Shown here one piece after another: positions 10,161 to 21,518 of a stretch of 64,000 bases of DNA. A program made the position numbers and the translations under genes. Position 1 is the stretch's first letter. The number at the start of each line of letters is the position of its first letter. Source of the DNA: Daucus carota subsp. sativus (taxonomy: Eukaryota; Streptophyta; Magnoliopsida; Apiales; Apiaceae); NCBI RefSeq assembly GCF_001625215.2, contig NC_030387.2, positions 38,339,606-38,403,605 on the forward strand. Reading direction: 5' to 3'. A model generated the notes under the pieces. The model was not told where the DNA came from, searched no databases, and saw nothing but the letters and a program-made list of their open reading frames with translations.

Positions 10161-11849
10161 ATTAAACTTTCAAGTGTTCTGATTTTTTCTTAGGTCTGTG
10201 TATATTTTTGGAAAGCTGACTGTTGGCCTGTATTTTGCAGACATGAAAGTGTTAATTAGGGCAGTGCTTGGGTATTTCAAAGTGTTAATCATATAGGACT
10301 ATAGGAGTCATCGGGCAAGCAGGGACATGGTAACATCACAATAATGACTAAGGTGATGCTTAGTAATTGCAAAGTAACAATCTTAGATTTGAAAAAACAA
10401 GCATGGACATTTTGGTGTATTTTTTTGATTTGATCGGCGAGGTAAGTGAATGTAGCATTATGCAATGTCCTTGATGGTTTGTTCTGTGAATAATTATGCA
10501 TTGCATTTTTCCTAGCTTGTCTAAACCTTCGTAGGACCAAGGGTGAGTGCTTTTTCAATTGGATGTATTTTCCTCGTTTAGTTTGTCCCTGCTTGACAAT
10601 CATACTAGGTAAAAGTAGAATAGCAAGAGTAGTTATATTACTTCAGGCTCTACAATTATATTATGTTCAAAAAAAAAAAATGAAGCTGTCCTTTAAGTCT
10701 TCAGATACTGTAAGGTAGTATATAAAATCAATAGCAGTCGAAATTTCAGAGCTTCCGTATCGATAACTGCCTGGTAGACGGATTGCTATATCAGCACTAG
10801 TGTGCTTATATAAAATTTATATAAATGGGAAGTTCCTTAAGTTATAACAATTTTCAGATCAGAAAAAACCTTCAGAAATATGAGAAGTTCTGAAATCCAG
10901 TGATGACAATCTGTGGCCAAAATATTTAGAACTAGTAATACAATCAGGACAAACTGATCATACGCAGATTACAATAATTAAATAAATATATAATTTCTGT
11001 AAATTAAAACAATGACAAGAATAATATAGAATTCACGTTTATCTAGGATCAGTTGTCCGGTTTCAAGTTGATATAAATTTGGAGATTTGGGATGTAGTAG
11101 ATCAAGGACTAAAAGATGTAATTTGGGATGATATTAAGGTACAATAGTATTTATAGTTAGCTTCTGGTTTGATGTTGCAGACACATGTTCTTTGGCTGAT
11201 TAATGTCTCTGTTTTTTTTATATTAAATATTTTTTTATATGTTGCTGATTAACGTCTCTCATTAATTTTTAATGCATCATGACATGGATTTGGACAGGAT
11301 TATTCTTTCTGTTAAGTTCTAATTGTTAAATTGAATCATGTACTTATAGATATCACAACTTTTGGAAGTAAATTTAGAGGACAGTGATGGAGGGAGTATC
11401 ATTTTTATCAGCAGTTGATTTAGTGTGTCTGATGTTTGTAACTTTTCTATTGGGTAGTTTGAGTTATCAGAATATATGATGAGCTGTATCATGTTATCGT
11501 AAGCTTAAGCTTAAGCCCTGCAGAGTTTTAATTTTAACTTCAAAAGCAGATTATCAATAAGTAACAAAAAGTGAGTAGTCACTTGCTACCAGTACATCAA
11601 TTGGATGGATATTCCAGCTTCTAGCGGGGATGATACGGGTGGCAGCAGCAATAGACTCATCACTGGGTATGGCACTACCATATATGTTCCGACAGAAGTG
11701 TCCAATCATTTCTACAGGGATGTTCCTGGGCATGGCACCAATAGGTATGACCTTTTCTTGCATTCGGACACTCTGATTCCCATCACATAATACATTGATT
11801 TATACACTAAAGGGTAATGTATCACAGATAAATGATGTCCGCTTTCTCC
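10161..11849. other. Intergenic DNA without recognisable genes
   Basis: Only short open frames occur, such as minus strand 10289-10603 and both strands near 11554-11790, and I cannot match them to a family. An A-rich tract lies at 10666-10681. A Stowaway-type word (gatggagggagtatc) near 11386 has no partner that I could find. Confidence 0.4.
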
Positions 11850-11859
11850 ACCAGCCAAT

Positions 11860-12370
11860 GCTACTCTACCTCCTGCTGCACCTGCGCTCAGCTCCCAATT
11901 TTCATTGGCAATAGCTCCTCTTCTGTCATCGAGTTTGATGAGCTTCGAGCTACCTCGTGGATGGAACCAAAAATTCTAATCACCAGCAGCTGTATGATTC
12001 ACTGCTCCTAATTGCAGTGCTACTCTGCTCCCGACTGAACCTGGGTTGGCTCTCCACATCCAATGGCAATTGCGCCACTGTTGTCAAAAATTATGATTCC
12101 TGAATATGCTAGTCAACAACCTTTAATGATCACCCGTTGCACAGCCAAGCAACATCCAAAATTACTTGATCATTTACTTACTCAACAATTACTGAGCTGT
12201 ATGTTCTCAATTGTGACAATCTAGCCACGTGGCTGCAGGGTTGGAATAGGAGACTCCTAATTCATGGCTGTATAATGCTGGTGCTCGTCATCAGCCTCTG
12301 TGTCCTGCTGAAGTTGCAGCTGAAAATGCCCGTTCCTTATGACCAGGCTCGATCATTGGTCTTTTATCTG
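11860..12370 (+). pseudogene. Decayed R2R3-MYB 3' region
   Basis: The stretch is similar at nucleotide level to the 3' half of the MYB remnant at 7742. Shared blocks include ctgtcatcgagtttgatgag near 11926, ctcgtggatgga, and the region coding VLNCDNLATWLQGWN near 12210-12245, the counterpart of YVFNIDNVAMWLQNWN. Frameshifts and stops break it throughout, and no MYB repeat is present. It is a second, older copy of the same C-terminal region, lying between the truncated gene at 7742 and the intact one at 21519. Confidence 0.75.
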
Positions 12371-12379
12371 ATCGCTTCA

Positions 12380-13273
12380 TCTTCGCAGTATCTACGCTGT
12401 AGTACATTTTTTCGTGAATCTTTATGCTTTTGTTAAGAGAACACAGTATATCTCAAAGATCTGTCTGCTCTGTAGTACAGAGTAGTTGTAAAATTAAGAT
12501 ACTGCTTTCAGTGTAAGTGTATGCAAGTTGCAACACTCGTCCAGTTGCCTCACCTATTTTATGTCCTCGAATGAATTTCTGTCTGAAGTGTACTGCCTTT
12601 TCTAGTTTCACATACTGTACAAAACAAAACAAGTCAGTTATAAGCGGCACTGGGCTCTTATTGATGCAAAGTATAGATTTGATTCTTTTAAGACTAGTGG
12701 CGGTTCTGGTGGATTTATTTTTAGGAAAAGTCGTCAAATGATACCATAATTTATTGAACTAATGTCCCAAATAACAAAATTTGGAGAAATAGACCAAAAT
12801 AATATTTATTAATGCAGTATAATTCATTTTTGGAGAAAAACGCTATCGTGTAGTGTTTAGGTCTAAAAAACACTACAAATCGTAGCATCATATAACTTTT
12901 TAAGAGTAAAACGCTACATGAAATAGCATTTAGGGTTTCAAAACATTAGATCGTGTAGCGTTAAAAATAAACGTTAGACGATCTAATATTTTAAATTGTA
13001 AAATGATAGTTCAGGACCATCTTCTCCGATACGAGACCATTATCTTGAACGTTGTGGCACTAAGAGCAAACACTCACTTGTATAGGTTCAATGCTCACTC
13101 ATCTCTCAGGTATATAAGCTAAAACATTCAAAAAAAATAATGCAGAGCTTAATTGTTTAGTCTTCAAAATTTTCAAAATCGAACGGCACAAATTAAAACC
13201 AAAACCGCCACTATCATTTAAAAATCTAAAACAATTTATTTGCCAAAGTGGTGGCAAGCGAGAATACGAAAAG
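12380..13273. other. Intergenic and upstream region of the PPR-DYW gene
   Basis: At 12830-12970 there is an unclassified repeat with several alternating copies of the word (A)ACGCTA and its reverse complement TAGCGTT. The final 250 bp before 13274 would hold the PPR promoter; no clear TATA box is visible. Confidence 0.4.
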
Positions 13274-15193
13274 ATGCATGGTGAACATCTTTGTAAATCA
13301 CTCTTAAAATCATGCAAGTCCCTAAACTGTATCAAACAAGTTCATGCTTTTGCTTACAAAACTGCCTTAAAAAACGACCCTGTCATAGCTGGAGAGTTCA
13401 TACTCTGTTGTGCAGTGTTAATCACCAATGCTATCGAATACGCGCAACGCTTCTTTCTTGAAATCACTCAACCAGATGTCTTCATGTACAATACCCTTAT
13501 TCGTGGCTTCTCGGACTCCAACTCTCCGCAGAGAGCTTTAACCACATTTGTGGAAATGTGTCGAAATTTGAACCCTGATAGCTATTCTTTTGCTTTTATT
13601 CTCAAGGCGGCGGCTCTGTCGAGGTGTTTTAGGACTGGGGTTCAGCTACATTGTATGGGGATGAAGTATGGGCTTGATACTCATGTGTTTGTTGGGACTA
13701 CATTGGTGAGCATGTATGCGGAATGCGGGGGTTTGGAGTTCGCACGGAAGGTGTTTGATGAAATGCCTGAGAGGAATGTTGTGGCGTGGAATGCGATGGT
13801 TAATGGGTTTTGTAGGGGTGGTGAGTTGAAGGGTGCGGAGGAGGTTTTTGGGTTGATGCCGGTGAGGGATTTGGATTCTTGGAATGTGATGCTTGCGGGG
13901 TATGTTAAGGCAGGGGAGGTGGAGGTTGCGGAGAAGTTCTTTTTGGAGATTCCGGAGAAGGATGGTGTTTCTTGGAGTACTATGATTGTTGGGTTTGCGC
14001 AGAATTGTTGTTTTGATTCGGCTTTTGGTTATTTTAGGGAGATGCAAAGAATTGGGATGAGATCAAACGAGGCGAGTTTGACAGGAGTTCTGTCTGCATG
14101 CTCACAAGCTGGAGCATTTGAGTTTGCGAAAATCTTACATGCATTTATGGAAAAATCGGGGTTTGTTTGGATTACTTCTGTGAATAATGCTCTACTGGAT
14201 ACTTACTCTAGATGTGGTAATGTGTGCATGGCACTTTTGATCTTTGAAAGAATGCCGGGAGAAAAGAGTGTGATTTCCTGGACATCAATGATTGCTGGAT
14301 TAGCAATGCAAGGGTATGCTGAAAAGGCCATGGCTCTTTTCATGGAGATGGAAGTGTTTGGACTGAGGCCTGATGGCATTACTTTCATTTCTGTACTTTA
14401 TGCATGTAGTCATGCTGGGTTGATTGAAGAAGGATGCAGGTACTTTTCTAAGATGAAAGAAAAATATGGCTTAGAACCTACAATCGAGCATTATGGTTGT
14501 ATGGTTGATTTATATGGTCGTGCTGGACAATTGCACAAGGCATACAATTTCATTTTACAAATGCCAATACCTCCTAATGCCATAATTTGGAGGACTCTTC
14601 TTGGGGCTTGCAGCATTCACGGTAACATTGAATTGGCTGTGCAAGTAAGGAAAAGTTTATATGAGATGGATCCAAACAATTCTGGTGACCATGTTTTGTT
14701 GTCGAATATATACGCCGCTGCTGGTAAATGGAAGGATGTTGCTAGTGTGAGAAAGTCAATGACAAGTAAGAAGTTAAATAAAAATCCAGGTTGGAGCATG
14801 TTGGAAGTTGACAAAGTTATGTACAGATTTGTGGCAGGTGAAAGGCGAAATAAGATCACAGAAGAGGCTTATGACAAGCTTGAGGAGATTATGTTGAAGT
14901 TAAAATTTGAAGGATATATACCAGAGTCTCGAGGTGTTTTGCATGATGTAGAAGATGAAGAAAAGGAAGATGCGGTGTCTAAACACAGTGAGAAGCTTGC
15001 TGTTGCATTTGGGATGACAAGATTGTGTAAAGGAAGAGTGCTGAGAGTTGTTAAGAACTTAAGGGTGTGTACGGATTGCCATATGGTGATGAAATTAATA
15101 TCTAAAGTTTATAAATTAGAAATAGTTCTGAGGGATAGAAGTCGGTTTCATTCTTTCAAAGACGGTTTATGTTCGTGTAAAGATTACTGGTGA
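13274..15193 (+). CDS. PPR-DYW protein, probable At1g74630 orthologue
   Basis: Intronless gene of 639 codons with ATG at 13274. Tandem P, L and S PPR motifs run from about residue 35 to 430, for example [55 protein letters not shown] and [15 protein letters not shown]. They are followed by the E and E+ regions ([27 protein letters not shown] near 505-513). A complete DYW domain ends the protein. Its zinc/deaminase signatures are HSEK at 571-574, C599, C602-H603, and C633/C635, with the terminal DYW at 637-639. DYW domains carry cytidine-deaminase activity, so the protein is expected to edit specific C residues in chloroplast or mitochondrial RNA. The wording along the whole length closely follows what I recall of At1g74630. 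A damaged partial copy follows directly downstream. Confidence 0.94.
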   Translation: MHGEHLCKSLLKSCKSLNCIKQVHAFAYKTALKNDPVIAGEFILCCAVLITNAIEYAQRFFLEITQPDVFMYNTLIRGFSDSNSPQRALTTFVEMCRNLNPDSYSFAFILKAAALSRCFRTGVQLHCMGMKYGLDTHVFVGTTLVSMYAECGGLEFARKVFDEMPERNVVAWNAMVNGFCRGGELKGAEEVFGLMPVRDLDSWNVMLAGYVKAGEVEVAEKFFLEIPEKDGVSWSTMIVGFAQNCCFDSAFGYFREMQRIGMRSNEASLTGVLSACSQAGAFEFAKILHAFMEKSGFVWITSVNNALLDTYSRCGNVCMALLIFERMPGEKSVISWTSMIAGLAMQGYAEKAMALFMEMEVFGLRPDGITFISVLYACSHAGLIEEGCRYFSKMKEKYGLEPTIEHYGCMVDLYGRAGQLHKAYNFILQMPIPPNAIIWRTLLGACSIHGNIELAVQVRKSLYEMDPNNSGDHVLLSNIYAAAGKWKDVASVRKSMTSKKLNKNPGWSMLEVDKVMYRFVAGERRNKITEEAYDKLEEIMLKLKFEGYIPESRGVLHDVEDEEKEDAVSKHSEKLAVAFGMTRLCKGRVLRVVKNLRVCTDCHMVMKLISKVYKLEIVLRDRSRFHSFKDGLCSCKDYW

Positions 15194-15416
15194 TCTGGAA
15201 TTGATAATATAGATTGTTACATCATGAAGAAACTAAATCAGCACTGGTGAAAGATTTATTTGTGATGAGGAGAAATAGAATGTAAAATCATCCTTGCCAA
15301 GAGAACTTGGGATCTGCAGAGGATGAACATAATTGATAATTGATGGATAATGGTCATTAAGAAAGGGAGTACAATCGTCGCCAGTGTCACGATTATCATG
15401 GAAAGGAAATCTCTGC

Positions 15417-16180
15417 GTATTGTTTGAACCGAGGCCTGATAGCACTGCTTCCATTTCTATCGTTTATGCATGTAGTCAGGCTGGGTTGATTGAAGGATGT
15501 AGGTATTTTTCTAAGATGGAAGAAAAATTTAGCATAGAACCTGCTTCAATCGAGCATTATAATTGTATTGTTGCTTTATATGGTCGTGCTGGACCATTGC
15601 ACAGGACAAAAGATTTCATATTAAAAATGCTTATACCTCCTAATGCATAATTTGGAGGACTCTTCTTGAGGCTTGCAGCATTCACAGTAACATTAAATTG
15701 TCTGTGCGGGTGAAGAAAAATTTATATGAGATGGATCCTACAAATTCTGGTGACCACGTTTTGTTGACAAATATTTAAGATGTTGCCAGTAAAACTCCGG
15801 GTTGGAGCATGATAGAAGTTGACGATGTTATGTACAGCTTTGTGGCTGGTGAAAAGCGAAATAAGATCACAAAAGAGGCTTATTTATAAGCTTAAGGATA
15901 TAACGTTGAAGATAAAGATAGGAGGATACAGAACAGAGTCTAGAGTTGTTTTGCGTGATGTACACGATGAAGAAAAAGTAAGATGTGGTGTCTAAACACA
16001 GTGCGAAGCTTGATGCTGCATTTGGCATGACAATGGTGTAAAGGAATAGTGCTGAGAATTGTTAAGAACTTAAGGGTGTGTACGTATTGTCATACGGTGA
16101 TGAAGTTAAGATCCAAAGTTTATAAATTAGAGATGGTGTTCAAGGATAGAAGTTGGTTTCATTCTTTTAAAGATGGTTTA
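15417..16180 (+). pseudogene. Broken partial copy of the upstream PPR-DYW gene
   Basis: This segment repeats the last 40% of the gene at 13274-15193 (from about 14352 to 15170). Corresponding pieces are [32 protein letters not shown], a stretch coding [14 protein letters not shown], the GWSMIEVDDVMYSFVAGEKR region near 15805-15860, and the DYW-domain end near 16080-16180. Stops and frameshifts begin at 15648. Small deletions remove part of the E region. The final CSCKDYW codons are replaced by unrelated sequence that leads into the LINE remnant. The parent is intronless, so the sequence does not show whether this arose by local duplication or by retroposition. Confidence 0.9.
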
Positions 16181-16194
16181 TTGTACTTAACATA

Positions 16195-16990
16195 ACCCCT
16201 CTTTAAAAGAATGAATCAGGGTTACGTTTAAATCCCTCTAAATGTGATGCTTTCTTTTGTAACATGCCATTAGCTACTATTCATGCTGTTCTTGTGAAAA
16301 CTGGGTTTTCTTGGGGTGAACTCCCTGTTCGTTTTCTGGGATTACCTCTCATTGATTTAAGACTTATGTAGAAAGATTGTCAACCTCTTCTTGACTCTAC
16401 TGGCAGTGAGATTAATGGATGGCTCATTAAATTTTTGTCTTTGGCGGGTAGAAAGCAGTTGGTTCAGTCACTGTTTTTTCAGATTTTGAGCTTCTGGATT
16501 TGTACATTTTCCTACCTATCAAAATTATTTGTCGTTTGCAATCTATTTTGACCCCTTTTTGCTGGAGGGATCTTTGGAGCCAGGCTTCCAGAAAGTGGCT
16601 TGGTGGAAATGCTGTCTACCAAAAGATGAAGAGGGATTGGGGTTTAAGGACTTGTTTGGTTGGAATACAACGGCAATTCTATATAATCTGTTGCGTATCA
16701 TTCAGACCAGGTCATCATCCATTAGGATTTAGTGGGTTCAGGAGCAGTTTTTGGAAAGAAAGTCCTTTTGGACTATATATATTCCTTGGAATTGTCCCTG
16801 GAGTCTCAAAAAAATTCTTCATGCTTGCTGTCTCGCATTGCAGTTTGGTGTCATACAATCCACGGAGATATTCTAATTTCTTGCTTTGGCATGATCCAAG
16901 GATCAATCGGTCTCCTGTTCATTCCCTGGGGTATAACCGTATCAGGTTAGCTTGACTGTCAATCTTCTCTTTATGCTTCAGTCTCGACTG
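16195..16990 (+). mobile_element. Degenerate LINE (non-LTR) reverse transcriptase remnant
   Basis: Broken frames encode typical C-terminal LINE reverse-transcriptase blocks: SGLRLNPSKCDAFFCNM near 16223, then LPVRFLGLPLI, INGWLIKFLSLAGRKQLVQS, and in another frame KVAWWKCCLPKDEEGLGFKD near 16590-16650 followed by LFGWNTTAI. These correspond to the thumb/connection region of plant L1-type elements. Stops (for example at 16369) and frameshifts show that it is dead. The catalytic core is absent. The right boundary is uncertain. Confidence 0.85.
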
Positions 16991-17924
16991 TTATGTCAGG
17001 TAATCAATGTTCCCTTCCCTCCTCTAATCATGTTCTGTTGGTTGAACTTAGATGCCTAATCTCTCGAACTGGTATTGTATTCCATGATAGTATAACTTAG
17101 AATGGTCTTTCTCAATTTAGTTTTTGAATCAAGTATAAGGATGATGTAGTAAGTTAGCATGGCATAAGTTGCAGGTTCTGAAATTTGGGTTGTAAATATG
17201 GTTGGTTTTCAGAAAGGGGTTGCATATAAAGGATCAGATGATTCGGTTTATTCATATTATATAAATTCATCCTACTTATATATCATGCTTTATACCCCGA
17301 TTCGAATTATAATTTACATATAATAATAAATGCAATTACTATTTTAATTTGTATCATAGGGTTGAGTTCCATGTAGGCCACTATTTGAGACAACCGGAGA
17401 CCACTTGCATAATATTGTAAGATATATTATAATATAAAACATGTTTTGTTTGCCGAACATATATGGTCTTCAATAAAATAGAGGTCTCTGCATGACTTTT
17501 CCTTTTATTATAATATGAAAAGGTTAATCAATAAAATGTATTGATTATTTAATATTATACATATGTAGGCCATTGTTCCACAGAGAACCATATTATATAG
17601 AGTCTCGTGGAGAACCATTTGATTCTACTTTAGAATCTCAGAAATAATTTTAAAATTAATCATTCTTATGCATAAAATATGATTCTAATATAGAATACTA
17701 ACCATACATAACATGGACAAACACTTCTAACTGGTAAAAAAATTGATTTTTAAATTCGGTTCCACTGCATAACCACTTTGGACAAATATGATTCTACAGT
17801 AGAACCAGTTGAGATATGAATAATTTTCAACGATTCTTTTGGAGAAAAATGACGAAACTTTATTTTTTTTATTTACTAATTAAATATTTGATGGATAATG
17901 CCATTGATACATGTATTTTGTTCC

Positions 17925-18476
17925 ACATAGAACCTTTAGACATAGAACCCTTAGAACCCTTCTCTTATTTCTAGTATTAGTTAGGGTTCTGCAGCAGAAC
18001 TGCACACGAAAAAAATGTCTTATTTATGTATTATATTTTGAAATTACTTTGAACACACACAATGATGCAAAAAAAAAAATCATGTATTTAGATTTAGATC
18101 CTGAAAATCTACGTAAAATATAGGGTTCCGTAGTAGAACCTCAGTGGTTCTATGGTTCTATTTTAAGCATTAGTTCTCACTTGAGCGCGACTATAATGGG
18201 TGATGTTCAAGAGGAAACCATTAGACAGAGAACCCAGAGAACCCTTACCTTATTTCTCGCATTAGTTAGGATTCTGCAGCAGAATTGCTCATGAAAAAAA
18301 TGTTTAATTTATGTATTATATTTTAAAATTACTTCTAAACACACACCACAATGCAAAAAAACATGTATCTAGATTTGGATCTTGAAAATCTATGTAAAAT
18401 ATAGGGTTCTGCTGCAAAACGTTAGTGGTTCTCTGGTTCTATTATAAGCATTGGTTCTCTCTTGAGCGTGGCCCAA
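17925..18476. repeat. Diverged tandem repeat of about 280 bp
   Basis: Two units (about 17925-18196 and 18215-18476) share the order: agaaccc...agaaccctt, attagttagg(g/a)ttctgcagcagaa, atttatgtattatatttt, a run of A, catgtat(t/c)tagattt, taaaatatagggttc, and ending ttctc(a/t)cttgagcg. Related agaacc/ggttct words extend left to about 17380. No coding capacity or clear termini are visible, so the element class is unknown. Confidence 0.75.
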
Positions 18477-18479
18477 AGT

Positions 18480-19166
18480 TACAATCTATTCAATAAATAG
18501 AATAGACCAGTATCTGTTGTCCAACAAATGTTATTATTGGACCTCATGTATAAGTGTGAACACATGTTATATGTTATATATATATATATATATATGAAGA
18601 ATTTTTTTATGTGTTTTTTTAATTAAAAGATGATTTTTTTAAGAAAAATATTTCTATAGAGATATGGATTAACACGGGAAAAAGATTGTAATTTTGTAAT
18701 TTAAACTTTTATTTTCGATCCTATAGACATGATGCCTATATTTATAAATAAATCAACAAAATTGTCTTTTAACCATTCCAACCTCCATTGTGTTGATTTA
18801 GATATTAAAAAAGAATAAATTTTGGTGCCTTAGGTATGTCATGACACTTTCAACCAAAACTTTAGATAAATCATTCTTATGCTTATTAAGAGGTCGTTTA
18901 TCTTGTCTTATTGATTATAAACAAATAATTATTTTTATAAAAAGGTACGTAAATATGTATTTTTTTATTGTTAATTCAAAAACTTTATTGTCAACACTCT
19001 TTGTATGTATGATTCAAGTAAGTTAATAAGGGTTAAAGGCACCTTTATGTTCAATTTTAAATTCGAAACTCATAAAAACGTCCCTAATCATTATTAACTC
19101 TATCTTCGTGCATGAAGTAATCTGCTATTGAACTCAAATTTAATGTTGCACAATAGAAATGAAGTA
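18480..19166. other. AT-rich intergenic DNA
   Basis: A short (TA)n lies near 18576-18594. No gene or other structure is recognised. Confidence 0.4.
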
Positions 19167-19413
19167 CTCCCTCTGTCTCACTCATTTTTTACTGTTTCTT
19201 TTTTGAATTACTTGAAATGTATTTTAAGGTTTCCATAAAATATAAGTTTATAACTTATTTTTGAAATTTTTGTTTCTGAATAAAAATTTAAACATTAAAT
19301 TTTTATTCAAAAGAAAAAAAATAATATAATTTATGGAACTGTATATTTTATAAGTCTTAAAATGTGTGCTGAGCCATGTCCCAAACGTAAAGAATCTAGT
19401 GGGATAGAGCGAG
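19167..19413. mobile_element. Stowaway-like MITE
   Basis: Left end CTCCCTCTGTCTCACTC and inverted right end CTCGCTCTATCCCACTAG, flanked by TA at 19165-19166 and 19414-19415. It is 247 bp and AT-rich, with no coding potential. Confidence 0.75.
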
Positions 19414-19531
19414 TAATAACAAAGAAATCACATGCAACTTGATTTTGCACACGTTTTGAGAGATAGCGATAGAGTTTTTGTGTATGTGTGATTGTATGTA
19501 GGTATATTATATATATATATATATATATATA

Positions 19532-20281
19532 GAGTTTTACTCCAATAGAAACTTTCTTAGTCTAAAAACTAAAAACCAAGCTGAAATATCACTAAATCCT
19601 AAAGCAAATACCACTAAATTTTTAAACAATCCCATCTCCACCTCCATCTTCACCAACCCCACCTCCACATCCGCCACTGCCACCACCTCCGTCTCACCTC
19701 CTCCATAACCACCACCACCTCTATGCCGCCCGCCTCCTCCATCTCCACCTCCATTATTTCTCTAACAACACAATCTCCACCTCCATCTTCACCAACCCCA
19801 TCTTGGTCGCTGCTTCAACTTTTTTCAGCCCCGTTCATACTTCTTTCTCCACCTCGGCTCAACTTCAAAACGCCGCGGAGCCGCCACTATTCCGGCAACG
19901 CTCCAACCCCCTACTTCAAACCACCCACACCTTCGCTACAATCATTTTTCCTCCATCTCCACCTTCACCTCCACCATCTCCACCACCGTCACCACCATCT
20001 GAATCGAAAACATGAACAGATTTGGAGATTTGAGCAGTTTTTGGAACATATATGGAGATTCTGGGCTGTTTCTGCAAGTTTTCACTAATTCTTGCAACAC
20101 AGATCACTAAATCCTAAAGAGAATATCACTAAATTGTACTGCGAATATCACTAACTTGTATTGGTTTCTAGTTTTTATTTTAAAATCCTAAAGAGAATAT
20201 CACTAAATTGTACTGCGAATATCACTAACTTGTATTGGTTTCTAGTTTTTATTTTAAAAGTGGTTTCTATTTGATCATGAG

Positions 20282-20283
<2 letters not shown>
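19532..20283. mobile_element. (TA)n-inserted element, family A copy 2
   Basis: Same end words as the copy at 8544-9189 (gagttttactccaatagaaa at the left, ggtttctatttgatcatgag at the right), again lying exactly between (TA)n tracts (about 19503-19531 and 20284-20319). Near its right end a block of about 75 bp starting atcctaaagagaatatcact is present twice in tandem (about 20111-20185 and 20186-20260); copies 1 and 3 have it once. Confidence 0.82.
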
Positions 20284-20319
<36 letters not shown>

Positions 20320-20321
<2 letters not shown>

Positions 20322-21050
20322 TCTTCGAAGTAAAGTTTGAAGTGATATTTAAAGTAACGGTTAGGGATGTAATAGTGATATAAAGCAAAAAGAATGAAAA
20401 TATGAAGATATGAAGATGAAGTTGTTTTAAAGATGTGTTTTGGTTGGAGATGGTCCACGTCTGAATTCGGAAAAATTTGGTGGTTGTTTGTAGTTCGTTG
20501 GTGGTTGCCTAACAACTTTCAAACTCTATGAATTCGATTTTGCTTACGTAGTAGATTGTGCATTTGTAAGTAAACAATTTATTGTTATATCACTTTTTAG
20601 GTGGGAATTATGATGATAGATAAAAAATTGTTGATCGAGCATAATTCGTTAGTGGTTAGCAACTGTTCTATTTCTTTACGAATTAAATTTTGCTGACGAA
20701 GTAGATTGCGCAATTTAGAAGTGAAGATTTTTTATTAATTTATTTCTTAGAAGGCAATCATTATGGTACTAGAGATAAAGATTAAGAAGCTAAACTTGGG
20801 TTTTGAGCTAAAGACTTATCTTAGACAACTTGTATCGAAAGTCTTCTTGACACAGAGGTGATCGAGCAGTGTGTCATCTAAGGGTCACAGGATTAGTGGT
20901 TCTTGCATTAAGGGAGAGCATTGTAGAGTGGGTGTCAAGTGTCAACCCAAGTCCAACATTGTTGGGATAAAGAACAATTTTTTTGAATATAAGTAGAAAA
21001 GTAATTCCATTAGTACTTATGTTGGGAGCCCTAAAACAAATTTGTGCGGG
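20320..21050. other. Intergenic DNA, no gene recognised
   Basis: I see only short open frames. The last part could be internal sequence of the LTR-type element that starts at 21051, but this cannot be shown. Confidence 0.35.
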
Positions 21051-21249
21051 TGTAACATCCCACATCGGTTAGATAAAAGAGTAATTGGGTCTTTATATGC
21101 ACAAGCAAACAACTAATGTATACCAATTTGCTAGCACTTTTGGGCCGACATGTGGTGGGTTGTTGGGTCCGGTATGCATCTAGTTGTGGGCTTGAGAAGC
21201 GGACAATATCATACTAACGTGGGACTAGTGGGTGGTGAGTGGGACATCA
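21051..21249 (+). mobile_element. Solo LTR related to the TRIM at 4481
   Basis: Begins TGTAACATCCCACATCGG and shares the order of words with the 4481 LTR: tagataaa, tataagcac or tatatgcac, aagcaaacaacta, accaatttgctagcactttt, and ggtatgcatctagttgtggg. It ends GTGGGACATCA, inverse to the start. No second LTR or primer site follows. I could not see a target duplication. Confidence 0.65.
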
Positions 21250-21459
21250 ATATATTGAGAAATAAATGTAATATGCGCAATCTATATTATTTTTATTCTA
21301 AGTTGATTTAAGTTTAGTTGACTTCTAAATAACGTCGGAGTATGCATAGGGACATTAATGAGAGCAACGTACGTAGTGTAAAAAAGTCGCGTGAAACATT
21401 AATGACAAGGATATTATAAAAAAAGTCACTTGCAACCAATATTTTTTCCTTTTTCATCC

Positions 21460-21467
21460 TATAAATA
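21460..21467 (+). promoter_or_regulatory. Putative TATA box of the MYB gene
   Basis: tataaata sits about 50 bp upstream of the ATG at 21519, with a CCAAT word at 21434-21438. Spacing leaves a short leader containing gaagagagagaat-like purine-rich sequence. Confidence 0.6.
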
Positions 21468-21518
21468 TCCCTGACATCAAAAAAGGAAGAGAGCAAGAAA
21501 CGAAGAGAGAATCAGACA

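Noticed and set aside
13646..14047. 133-codon open frame on the minus strand, and similar long antisense frames opposite the PPR and MDH genes
   Set aside because: They lie wholly inside genuine coding sequence on the other strand and have no recognisable domain.
16500..16955. Open frame of 151 codons as a host gene
   Set aside because: Translation in neighbouring frames shows LINE reverse-transcriptase blocks; the long frame is a shadow of the broken element.
19723..20088. Pro/Ser/Thr-rich open frames as possible cell-wall protein genes (also near 8415-8822 and 31841-32152)
   Set aside because: They fall inside repeated transposable elements and shift frame between copies.
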